Shown in pieces: positions 1-6,710 of a stretch of DNA of 40,063 nucleotides. The notes beneath the pieces were generated by a model, which worked only from the letters and a program-made list of their open reading frames with translations, did no database searches and had not been told where the DNA came from. How positions within the stretch are numbered: position 1 is the first letter of the stretch; each line of letters begins with the position of its first letter. The stretch is taken from contig DYLP01000024.1 of the NCBI GenBank assembly GCA_020722005.1, positions 1 to 40,063 of the forward strand, read 5' to 3'. A program made the translations under genes and the position numbers. The stretch is from Melioribacter roseus. Lineage in GTDB: Bacteria; Bacteroidota; Ignavibacteria; Ignavibacteriales; Melioribacteraceae.

Positions 1-270
1 TCTTTTATCAATTTTTAATAAACTTAATCAATTTCTAATGACAATTTTGGGATAATTTTATCTTTCCTGCGTTTTGTACCACTAATTTTATTATTTCAGT
101 TTTGCCCTACATAACTTTCTTATGCCGTAAGTTATTCGGTAAAAGTTTTTCCTCCTGAAGCAGTTTATTTTTCTGAGAGTAAAAACAGATTTATTCTTGA
201 CCATTTGTCTCATCAATGATTTTATCCTGACAATATTTTTGCTATAATTACGGATTAAAATTTATTCCAT
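1..270. other. AT-rich intergenic leader with a candidate promoter
   Basis: I see no gene in this stretch. It is very AT-rich. A consensus-like TATAAT lies at 243-248, 23 bases before the ATG of the plus-strand membrane protein gene. No TTGACA-like hexamer sits at the usual 16-18 base distance, so the promoter call is weak. A 7-base inverted repeat (ATAACTT at 111-117, AAGTTAT at 129-135) could be an operator, a weak hairpin or chance. Confidence 0.3.
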
Positions 271-885
271 ATGAAATTTTTAAGAAGATTATACGATTGG
301 GTGCTTCATTGGTCGGAAACTCGGTACGGAGCGGCTGCATTATTTGTGCTGGCATTTGCTGAGGCTTCTTTTTTCCCGATTCCACCCGATGCATTATTGA
401 TTGCGCTGGTACTCGGTTCAAGAGATAAGGCTTTCCGTTTTGCCTTAATTTGTACAGTAGCTTCTGTATTCGGCGCTGCAGCGGGATTCGGATTAGGTCA
501 TTATTTATGGTGGGATTCGACCGATAATTTTTCTGCTTTAGCCAATTTCTTTTTTGCCAATGTTCCTGGCTTTACAAAAGAATTATTTTTTAACGTGCGC
601 GCTCTTTATAACGAATGGAATTTCTGGATAATTTTTACCGCTGGCTTTACACCCATACCTTATAAAGTATTTACAATTTCAGGTGGTGCTTTCGATATCA
701 ACTTTCTTCTTTTCATTATTGCCTCTGTGGCAGGTAGAGGACTTCGTTTCTTTCTGGTTGCAGGACTTATATGGAAATTCGGCGAACAAATTAGAACATT
801 TATCGACAGGTACTTCAATACACTGGCTATTCTATTTACAGTATTGTTAGTTGGTGGATTTGTAGCAATCAAATATCTTATTTAA
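271..885 (+). CDS. DedA/YqaA-like (VTT domain) membrane protein
   Basis: This 204-residue integral membrane protein resembles the YqaA branch of the DedA/SNARE-associated (VTT) family. Members are linked to envelope homeostasis, and some DedA proteins act in undecaprenyl-phosphate or phospholipid translocation. The family look comes from FFPIPPD near residues 34-40, a Gly/Ala-rich hydrophobic segment, and the later GFTPIPYKVFTISGG motif followed by further hydrophobic helices. The length is normal for the family. It starts at ATG without an obvious SD. It is the only plus-strand gene here, and its TAA overlaps the stop of the opposing gene, so the two converge with no room for a terminator. 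The substrate is not deducible. Confidence 0.82.
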   Translation: MKFLRRLYDWVLHWSETRYGAAALFVLAFAEASFFPIPPDALLIALVLGSRDKAFRFALICTVASVFGAAAGFGLGHYLWWDSTDNFSALANFFFANVPGFTKELFFNVRALYNEWNFWIIFTAGFTPIPYKVFTISGGAFDINFLLFIIASVAGRGLRFFLVAGLIWKFGEQIRTFIDRYFNTLAILFTVLLVGGFVAIKYLI

Positions 886-1211
886 TCTGCGAGTATCTTC
901 CCGTCGACAACGGGAGTTACACAAATTAAAGGATTGTCAGGAACACCAAAATAGTCAAATATTTCTTCGTAGAGTTTGTAGTGATATCCCTTGGATTCGA
1001 GTCGTGAAAATTTTCTATATGAAATAAAATTTCCTCTATCACTTACAGGCGCTTCGAAATTGATTGCACGTGCATAGTCGCTCCGCGCTTGCCGCTTCAA
1101 AAAATTTATTTTTTCGGTATCCGTACCCTCCGCTTCATATGAAATTGCCCTGAAACCGACAACGTTTTTATTTTGGATTTCAACATAAATATTTAATATC
1201 AATTCTTTCAT
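882..1211 (-). CDS. hypothetical protein, 109 residues
   Basis: I do not recognise this family. It is a soluble, charged protein with no signal peptide, membrane segment or cysteine cluster. The N-terminus (KELILNIYVEIQ) looks like a beta strand, and the middle is rich in Arg, Lys and Tyr. I chose the ATG at 1211 over an in-frame TTG at 1232, because the longer version would run into the hairpin at 1220-1248. Neither start has a good SD. It follows fumC by 49 bases, and its stop codon overlaps that of the convergent plus-strand gene. It may depend on read-through from fumC. Whether it is expressed is uncertain, but the frame is clean. Confidence 0.6.
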   Translation of the reverse strand: MKELILNIYVEIQNKNVVGFRAISYEAEGTDTEKINFLKRQARSDYARAINFEAPVSDRGNFISYRKFSRLESKGYHYKLYEEIFDYFGVPDNPLICVTPVVDGKILAD

Positions 1212-1219
1212 AATGAACA

Positions 1220-1248
1220 GGCTGCCCTTCAATTAAATGCGGGCAGCC
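1220..1248 (-). terminator. hairpin after fumC (weak terminator or attenuator)
   Basis: A perfect 8-base inverted repeat, GGCTGCCC at 1220-1227 and GGGCAGCC at 1241-1248, encloses a 13-base loop, 12 bases after the fumC stop in the direction of transcription. The GC-rich stem stands out in AT-rich DNA. The following bases (TGTTCATT) are only moderately T-rich, so termination is probably incomplete. The hairpin ends 8 bases before the ATG of the next gene and could also limit its translation. Confidence 0.55.
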
Positions 1249-1260
1249 CCTTGTAATATA

Positions 1261-2655
1261 TTATTTTTTATTTGGACCGACCATATTTTCGGGTCTTACA
1301 TATTTGTCAAATTCCTCTGCGGTTAACAATCCCAATTCAATGGCAGACTGTTTCAGGGTTTTGTTTTCAGCGTAAGCCTTTTTAGCTACCTTAGCAGCAT
1401 TGTCGTATCCAATAACAGGATTAAGAGCGGTTACAAGCATAAGAGAATTATTCAGATGTTTGTTGATGACTTCATGATTCGGTTTTATTCCAACGACACT
1501 ATTATCCGTAAAACTCTCGCATGCGTCTGCTAATAGACGAATCGATTGTAATATATTGAAGGCAATTACGGGCATAAAGACGTTGAGTTCAAAATTACCG
1601 CTTGCACCAGCAAAGTTGATTGTTACATCGTTTCCAAATACTTGTGTGCATACCATTGTCATTGCTTCTGATTGAGTCGGATTCACTTTGCCTGGCATAA
1701 TTGAACTTCCAGGCTCGTTAGCAGGTAAAATAATTTCACCAATTCCGCAACGAGGTCCCGAACCGAGCCATCGAACGTCGTTTGCAATCTTCATAAAAGA
1801 AGCTGCTATCGTCTTCAAAACACCGCTGAATTCAACCAGAGCATCTTTACCTGCCATTGCTTCGAATTTATTAGGAGCAGTACGGAAAGGTTTTCCAGTA
1901 AGCTCTGAAATTTTTTGTGCAGCTTTAACAGCATAATCTGGATGTGCATTTAAGCCCGTACCAACTGCCGTCCCTCCGAGAGGTATTTCATAAAGCCGCT
2001 TCAAGGCGTCGTTAATTCTTGCTAATCCATTGGTTAATTGTTGTGCATAACCCGAGAATTCCTGCCCGAGCGTTAATGGAGTGGCATCCATTAAATGTGT
2101 CCTTCCAATCTTAATTATCGAAGCAAACTCTTTCGATTTTTCCTCTAAGGCATCTCTTAATTTTGTTAACATCGGAATTAAACGGCGATGAACTTCTTCA
2201 ACTGCGGCAATATGAATAGCAGTAGGGAAAACATCGTTTGTGGATTGGGACTTGTTTACATCGTCATTTGGATGAATTGGCGTTTTACTACCGAGCTTAC
2301 CACCAGCAATTTCAATCGCGCGATTCGATATAACTTCGTTTACATTCATATTGGTCTGCGTCCCGCTTCCGGTTTGCCACACCACCAACGGAAAATGGTC
2401 GTTTAATTTCCCTTCGATGACTTCGTCGGCAGCTTTAATTATTAATTCTTTTTTATCGTTGGGTAAAAGACCCAGTTCATTGTTAGTTAATGCGGCGGCT
2501 TTTTTTACAATTGCGAGCGCTCGAATTAATTCGAATGGAAATCGTTCGCCCCCAATTTTAAAGTTTTGTAACGACCTTGCTGTCTGCGCTCCATAGTATT
2601 TGTCTGCCGGGACTTTAATTTCTCCCATGCTGTCAGATTCAATTCTGTAATCCAT
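1261..2655 (-). CDS. fumC: class II fumarate hydratase
   Basis: This 464-residue protein catalyses reversible hydration of fumarate to L-malate in the TCA cycle, as a cytoplasmic iron-independent homotetramer. Three family blocks are visible: [14 protein letters not shown], the [19 protein letters not shown] region, and the fumarase/aspartase signature [17 protein letters not shown] carrying the mobile active-site serine. The length is normal for the class. I place the start at the ATG at 2655, which has AGGAGT five bases upstream, rather than at the in-frame TTG six bases earlier. A 78-base gap separates it from the upstream NlpC gene, so it may have its own promoter. TTGAAC and TACATA spaced 17 bases apart occur there but match the consensus poorly. 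Confidence 0.96.
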   Translation of the reverse strand: MDYRIESDSMGEIKVPADKYYGAQTARSLQNFKIGGERFPFELIRALAIVKKAAALTNNELGLLPNDKKELIIKAADEVIEGKLNDHFPLVVWQTGSGTQTNMNVNEVISNRAIEIAGGKLGSKTPIHPNDDVNKSQSTNDVFPTAIHIAAVEEVHRRLIPMLTKLRDALEEKSKEFASIIKIGRTHLMDATPLTLGQEFSGYAQQLTNGLARINDALKRLYEIPLGGTAVGTGLNAHPDYAVKAAQKISELTGKPFRTAPNKFEAMAGKDALVEFSGVLKTIAASFMKIANDVRWLGSGPRCGIGEIILPANEPGSSIMPGKVNPTQSEAMTMVCTQVFGNDVTINFAGASGNFELNVFMPVIAFNILQSIRLLADACESFTDNSVVGIKPNHEVINKHLNNSLMLVTALNPVIGYDNAAKVAKKAYAENKTLKQSAIELGLLTAEEFDKYVRPENMVGPNKK

Positions 2656-2733
2656 TTTCAACTCCTATGAGATTTTAAAATATGTACAACAAATTAATGG
2701 AATGTTCAAATTATTGCAATTGGTCATAAAAAG

Positions 2734-3408
2734 TTATTGAGCGAGAGGAAGTCGACGGGCACCGACAAATCTTTTTTTATAATAAGTTTCGTCAAGAGAA
2801 GAGACTGTAACACCTAAAGTTCTACTTGAATGGATAAATTCCCTGTTCCCGAGATAAATTCCTACATGGCCGGGATATGCTCGTCTCGAAGTATTGAAAA
2901 ATACAAGGTCACCAAGTTTCAATTCATTTTCATCTACACTTATACCTGTAGTGAATTGTTCCCTGACCGTGCGCGGTAAGTCAACCGAGAAAGCACTCAG
3001 TACCTGTTTTGTAAATGCCGAGCAATCAATACCCCTATCGGAGTTACCACCGTATTTATAAGGGGCATCAATATATTTTACTACTTCGAGAAGTAATTTT
3101 TCTCTGAAAGAAAGCGGCACTTCTGAGCTTATCGATGTTCTATAATCATCGACAAACTCCTGTACGTCTACTGAATTAATCTCTTCTGGTAATTCGTCGA
3201 ATTCATTTATTTCATTGTTAGGAACAGGTGTGTTAATACTGACTGAATCTATTGTTGAATCCTCTTCGGAAGTGAATCTTGTAACTTTACTTACTTCTTC
3301 TTTTTTCTCTGTCGATTTATTGTATCTTACAGAAGAAGATGTGGAAGAACATCCAGTCGTCATAATAGATAAGATGAGAAAAAGAGATATAACTATTTTT
3401 TCTGACAT
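2734..3408 (-). CDS. NlpC/P60 family cell-wall hydrolase lipoprotein
   Basis: This is a predicted lipoprotein endopeptidase that cleaves peptide stems of peptidoglycan. A short hydrophobic signal ends in MTTGC, with Cys20 as the likely lipidated residue. A low-complexity Ser/Glu-rich linker spans about residues 21-95. The NlpC/P60 domain fills the C-terminus. The catalytic Cys is C129 in GIDCSAF, the His is H181 in PGHVGIYLG, and the third polar residue is H193 in FIHSS. All three are intact, so the enzyme should be active. It begins 7 bases after the rpoD stop, so it is probably the last gene of the rpoD transcript. The lipobox lacks the usual Leu at -3, which makes lipidation likely but not certain. 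Confidence 0.88.
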   Translation of the reverse strand: MSEKIVISLFLILSIMTTGCSSTSSSVRYNKSTEKKEEVSKVTRFTSEEDSTIDSVSINTPVPNNEINEFDELPEEINSVDVQEFVDDYRTSISSEVPLSFREKLLLEVVKYIDAPYKYGGNSDRGIDCSAFTKQVLSAFSVDLPRTVREQFTTGISVDENELKLGDLVFFNTSRRAYPGHVGIYLGNREFIHSSRTLGVTVSSLDETYYKKRFVGARRLPLAQ

Positions 3409-3415
3409 TCGATTC

Positions 3416-4270
3416 TTATCCCAGATATGCTCTTAAGTTTTTACTCCTGGATGCATGTCTGAGACGGCGAATTGCCTTTTCCTTAATTTGACGGACTCTT
3501 TCACGTGTAAGATTAAACTTTTCGCCTATTTCTTCAAGAGTAAGAGAATGTTCGCCGTTTAGTCCAAAATAAAGTTTTATAACTTCAGCTTCTCTATCGG
3601 TCAATGTTGAAAGCGCTCTTTCAATTTCTTTTTTCAGAGATTCCGACATTAAGGTTTGATCGGGTGAAGGTACTTCATCATTTGGCAATACGTCGAGCAG
3701 ACTATTTTCTTCGCCTTGATTGAAAGGAGCATCCATCGATATATGTCTGCCGGCATTTTTAATAGCGTCGGCTACCTCCGTAACATCCATATTCAATTGT
3801 TCAGCCAGTTCTTCGGCGTTTGGTTCCCTTTCGAATTCCTGAACCAGGTTGCTGTATGCTTTACCAATTTTATTTAGAGCACCCACCCTATTGAGCGGAA
3901 GTCGTACAATTCTCGATTGTTCGGCAAGCGCCTGTAGAATCGATTGACGAATCCACCAGACTGCATATGAAATAAATTTAAAACCACGGGTTTCATCGAA
4001 ACGCTTGGCTGCTTTAATCAATCCCAGATTACCTTCGTTAATCAAATCACCAAGTGACAAACCTTGATTTTGATATTGCTTTGCAACCGAAACGACAAAT
4101 CGCAGATTTGCTTTGACCAGTTTTTCCAGAGCTTTCTGGTCGCCTTTTTTTATTTTAATTGCAAGTTCAATTTCTTCTTCCGGCGTAAGCAATTCAACTT
4201 TACCAATTTCTTGCAGGTATTTGTCGAGAGAAAGACTTTCACGGTTTGTAAATTGTTTTGTGATTTTCAA
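3416..4270 (-). CDS. rpoD: primary (housekeeping) RNA polymerase sigma factor
   Basis: At 284 residues this is the compact primary sigma factor typical of the Bacteroidota/Chlorobi group, lacking region 1.1 and the non-conserved insert. Region 1.2 is near residues 11-45 ([19 protein letters not shown]). Region 2 includes [19 protein letters not shown] and the -10-binding segment [16 protein letters not shown]. Region 3 follows. Region 4 carries the -35 helix-turn-helix [20 protein letters not shown]. The start is TTG, with GAGGA three bases upstream, and no in-frame ATG exists until well into region 3. It follows the BMC-P genes by 16 bases and precedes the lipoprotein gene by 7, so it lies in the middle of an operon rather than heading one. 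Confidence 0.96.
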   Translation of the reverse strand: MKITKQFTNRESLSLDKYLQEIGKVELLTPEEEIELAIKIKKGDQKALEKLVKANLRFVVSVAKQYQNQGLSLGDLINEGNLGLIKAAKRFDETRGFKFISYAVWWIRQSILQALAEQSRIVRLPLNRVGALNKIGKAYSNLVQEFEREPNAEELAEQLNMDVTEVADAIKNAGRHISMDAPFNQGEENSLLDVLPNDEVPSPDQTLMSESLKKEIERALSTLTDREAEVIKLYFGLNGEHSLTLEEIGEKFNLTRERVRQIKEKAIRRLRHASRSKNLRAYLG

Positions 4271-4286
4271 GGTTCCTCTCCTCTAT

Positions 4287-4556
4287 CTATTTATCAGTAT
4301 TAATAAAATCCACAATACCTACAATCGAAGCGTCGACAGGAGCCATTTCTACATCGAGCGGAATAACGGCTTCGCTTGCGGTTACGTAAAAAATAATTTC
4401 ACCCGGACCGGCGCCCACAGTATCGAGTGCAATAATTGGACTGCTGATACTTTCAAGATTGTAGTTAACAGGTTGAACCAGTTGCATTTTATAGCCTGTA
4501 ACGGCGTCGTATTTTCTTGTTGCCCATATTGTTCCAATTACTTTACCCAGGTGCAT
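4287..4556 (-). CDS. EutN/CcmL-family microcompartment vertex protein (BMC-P), copy 1
   Basis: This 89-residue protein has the fold signature of BMC-P proteins, which form pentamers capping the vertices of bacterial microcompartment shells. It opens with the family start HLGKVIGTIWATRK and carries the loop DTVGAGPGE, ending in PVDASIVGIVDF. The usual GSSAR stretch after the loop is replaced by ASEAV, so it is more divergent than its neighbour. It starts at ATG, 11 bases after the stop of copy 2, and lies 16 bases before rpoD. No hexameric shell protein (BMC-H) or cargo enzyme signature lies nearby. It is either a satellite shell gene or a BMC-P relative used outside a shell. Confidence 0.88.
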   Translation of the reverse strand: MHLGKVIGTIWATRKYDAVTGYKMQLVQPVNYNLESISSPIIALDTVGAGPGEIIFYVTASEAVIPLDVEMAPVDASIVGIVDFINTDK

Positions 4557-4567
4557 AGAAAGAATAC

Positions 4568-4849
4568 CTACTTATTATCGCTAATTGCGACGTCAAGTTT
4601 ATCGACAATAGCCATTATAACGGCGTCGACCGGCTTGTTCTTTGTAAAAGTTGTTTGTCGTGCCGAACTGCCCTGAGCTACTAAAACAGTTTCGCCGATA
4701 CCCGCACCCACCGAATCGACAGCTATGACCGTTGACGTTTTCGGTGTTAAGTCGAGATTTAATTCACGGACAATCAGAAATTTTGCGCCCACCAGATTCT
4801 CGTCCTTTCGTGTTGACCAAACTGTTCCAATTACTTTCCCGAGTAGCAG
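4568..4849 (-). CDS. EutN/CcmL-family microcompartment vertex protein (BMC-P), copy 2, CTG start
   Basis: This is a canonical BMC-P protein of 93 residues. It contains LGKVIGTVWSTRKDENLVG, then DSVGAGIGETVLVAQGSSAR, then PVDAVIMAIVDKLD. The first in-frame GTG (4792) would remove the conserved LGKV strand that begins this family. Extending upstream, the frame stays open to a TAA. The only placement giving the normal N-terminus is CTG at 4849-4847, read as Met-Leu-Leu-Gly-Lys-Val. GGGAGG ends five bases upstream of that codon. The CTG lies two bases after the PIN gene's TAG, and the SD is inside the end of that gene, so translation is probably coupled. Confidence 0.87.
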   Translation of the reverse strand: MLLGKVIGTVWSTRKDENLVGAKFLIVRELNLDLTPKTSTVIAVDSVGAGIGETVLVAQGSSARQTTFTKNKPVDAVIMAIVDKLDVAISDNK

Positions 4850-4860
4850 AACTACCTCCC
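4847..4860 (-). promoter_or_regulatory. Shine-Dalgarno and CTG start of BMC-P copy 2
   Basis: On the minus strand GGGAGG (4860-4855) is followed by TAGTT and then CTG (4849-4847). The stop codon of the upstream PIN gene lies between them. This near-perfect SD at ideal spacing from CTG, together with the family N-terminus starting exactly there, decides the start codon. No ATG, GTG or TTG exists in frame between the upstream stop and residue 20. Confidence 0.8.
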
Positions 4861-5256
4861 TGTTTTAATTTTTGCAGCGTCTATTATTTCAATACCGGAA
4901 TTCGAATACTTTTCTATCTGTCTTGTGACCAAAGGCAATTTGTTGTTTAATGCCACAGAACAAATTAAAGCTTCGCGAACGCCCGCAACTTTATTAAAAA
5001 ATTTTGAAATGTTCAAACTATATCTTGAATTTAAGCCGAGCACTTTCAATGCCGAGAGCAGACGTTTTACAGCTTCTTCACGTGTACGATTGTATGAATT
5101 GAAAAAGAGTTCAGCCGAATTTATTACCGTAGTAAAACAGACACCTCGTTTCATTAGAATTTCCAGTATAGAATCCTCACTTGAATCGGTCTCAAGATAT
5201 TCTATCAAAATATCAGTATCGATTAAATAATGCTCTTTTTTATCATTCATGTTCAT
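4852..5256 (-). CDS. PIN-domain protein (VapC-like toxin candidate)
   Basis: This 134-residue PIN-domain protein belongs to the magnesium-dependent ribonuclease fold of VapC toxins. The first acidic motif is LIDTDILIEYLE near residues 11-22, and the second is in VINSAELFFNS. The third, normally Asp in a DAxIAATA-like block, is read here as VREALICSVAL with Glu in that place. PLVTRQIEKYSNSGIEII matches the C-terminal PIN strand. Activity may therefore be altered. Starts at 5265 (TTG), 5256 (ATG) and 5250 (ATG) are possible. I prefer 5256, about 12 bases after GGAAGG. The start overlaps the end of the upstream antitoxin-like gene by 14 bases, and the stop touches the next SD. Confidence 0.78.
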   Translation of the reverse strand: MNMNDKKEHYLIDTDILIEYLETDSSEDSILEILMKRGVCFTTVINSAELFFNSYNRTREEAVKRLLSALKVLGLNSRYSLNISKFFNKVAGVREALICSVALNNKLPLVTRQIEKYSNSGIEIIDAAKIKTGR

Positions 5257-5548
5257 ACCAAACAAATTCCTTCCCGAAATTTTCCTTTTTCAAACTTCCC
5301 TTCGCACTTAAAAAATCATAAACTGTGGAAAAAGGAATTCCCTGAATTTTTTGCACACTGTCAAAGAGCTCTTCTGAATAACCTTCGAGTATTGCAAATT
5401 TTCTTGCATCGTAAAATATTGAAATAAAAAATTCGGTTATCTTTTTATCATTAATTTGCTTAATGGCATCCTCTGGTAATGTTATCGTATTGTCTTTATT
5501 AAGTTGTGCTGGACATGAAATTATTTCCGTTAAATTATCTTTATTCAT
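5243..5548 (-). CDS. small antitoxin-like protein upstream of the PIN gene
   Basis: This is a 101-residue acidic/basic protein that I cannot assign firmly. Residues 12-32 (CPAQLNKDNTITLPEDAI) look like the strand-turn-LPEE pattern of AbrB/SpoVT-type DNA-binding antitoxins. The C-terminal half (residues 60-101) is charged, as expected for a toxin-binding tail. Position supports an antitoxin role: it precedes the PIN gene and overlaps it. Its ATG also overlaps the deoB stop within ATGAATAA, an 8-base overlap, so it is translationally coupled to deoB. If it is an antitoxin it has no visible promoter or operator of its own, which would be unusual for an autoregulated module. Confidence 0.55.
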   Translation of the reverse strand: MNKDNLTEIISCPAQLNKDNTITLPEDAIKQINDKKITEFFISIFYDARKFAILEGYSEELFDSVQKIQGIPFSTVYDFLSAKGSLKKENFGKEFVWYEHE

Positions 5549-6704
5549 ACAAAAAACTTTTTCCTTTCAAATCGTTGTTAACTTTGAAATAATGGGCTAT
5601 AGTTTGGGCAACGTCCGCAAATGTATTTCTAATTCCGAGATTGCGTGCTGTTTCATCTTTTGAATAAAAAAGTAAAGGAACAAACTCTCTGCTGTGGTCA
5701 GTACTCGGAGTAGTAGGGTCGTTTCCGTGATCGGCAGTTATCACTAATCGATCGCTGGCATCGAGTTGGTTTAAGAGCAACGGTAAAAATTCGTCGAATT
5801 CTTTCAGAGCACCTGCAAAACCATACGGATCGTTACGGTGACCATAATAGACATCAAAGTCGACCAGATTTACAAAAATAAACGAAGATTTGGCATTTGA
5901 ACTCACCTGCAGTAGCCGCTCCATTCCTTCAGAATTTGATCTGGTCTTGTACCCGGTTTTTATTCCCCTGTAATTAAACAAGTCGTTAATTTTACCAATA
6001 GCAATCGTATCGATTTTATTATAATATAAGTAATCGAGAATTGTATGCCCGAAAGGATCTAAAGAAAAATCTTTTCTATTTGTCGTTCGTGTAAATTTTC
6101 CCGGTGTACCGATAAAAGGACGAGCAATGACACGCGCAACTGCATCTTTGCCTGTCAATACATTTTTTCTTGCAATTTCGCAGATTTTATAAAGTCTATT
6201 CAAGGGTATTACTTCTTCGTGCGCTGCAATTTGAAAGACGGAATCTGCGGATGTATAAACTATCGGGAATGAAGTTCTTAAATGTTCCTCTCCTAATCTT
6301 TCGATAATCTCCGTACCCGAAGCCGGGATGTTACCGAGTACTCCTTCGACTTCAGTTTCTTCGATAAATTTATTAATAATAGATTGAGGAAACCCATCTG
6401 GATAGAGAGGAAATTCTTTGTCAATATGGAGTCCACCCAATTCCCAGTGACCTGTTGTTGAATCTTTACCGATGGATACTTCCATCATTTTGCCGAAAGA
6501 AGCTAACGGTGAATCGACCGGCTCGAGCCCTTTGATCGAAGCGATATTACCCAGACCGAGCTTCTGGAGATTGGGTAAATTTAAGCCGCCCACATATTCA
6601 GCCATGTTTGATAGAGTATTGCTGCCCTGGTCGCCATATCTTGAGGCATCTGGCAGTTCCCCGATACCTACTCCGTCTAAAACTATTACAATAAAATTTT
6701 TCAC
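5541..6704 (-). CDS. deoB: phosphopentomutase
   Basis: This 387-residue enzyme interconverts (deoxy)ribose 1-phosphate and 5-phosphate, linking nucleoside phosphorolysis to central metabolism. It is an alkaline-phosphatase-superfamily protein. Metal-binding Asp10 is in VIVLDGVGIGELPDA. The phospho-acceptor Thr is in DSTTGHWELGG (Thr84 by family alignment). Metal ligands recur in DFDVYYGHRNDPYG (H289) and ITADHGNDPTTPSTDHSREF (D325, H326, H337). Length is normal. It starts at GTG, 6 bases after the upstream GAF gene, and overlaps the next gene. No deoC, deoD or deoA lies nearby, so the rest of the pathway must be elsewhere. Its product, deoxyribose 5-phosphate, is the substrate of DeoC aldolase, which releases acetaldehyde. 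Confidence 0.96.
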   Translation of the reverse strand: MKNFIVIVLDGVGIGELPDASRYGDQGSNTLSNMAEYVGGLNLPNLQKLGLGNIASIKGLEPVDSPLASFGKMMEVSIGKDSTTGHWELGGLHIDKEFPLYPDGFPQSIINKFIEETEVEGVLGNIPASGTEIIERLGEEHLRTSFPIVYTSADSVFQIAAHEEVIPLNRLYKICEIARKNVLTGKDAVARVIARPFIGTPGKFTRTTNRKDFSLDPFGHTILDYLYYNKIDTIAIGKINDLFNYRGIKTGYKTRSNSEGMERLLQVSSNAKSSFIFVNLVDFDVYYGHRNDPYGFAGALKEFDEFLPLLLNQLDASDRLVITADHGNDPTTPSTDHSREFVPLLFYSKDETARNLGIRNTFADVAQTIAHYFKVNNDLKGKSFLYE

Positions 6705-6710
6705 AAATTG

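Noticed and set aside
111-135. Inverted repeat ATAACTT/AAGTTAT as a terminator for an upstream gene
   Set aside because: The stem is only 7 AT-rich bases without a T-tract, and no gene upstream is visible.
4113-4676. 187-codon plus-strand frame opposite rpoD and the BMC-P genes
   Set aside because: It runs antisense to clearly recognised genes, has no SD and no family resemblance, and looks like a frame shadow.
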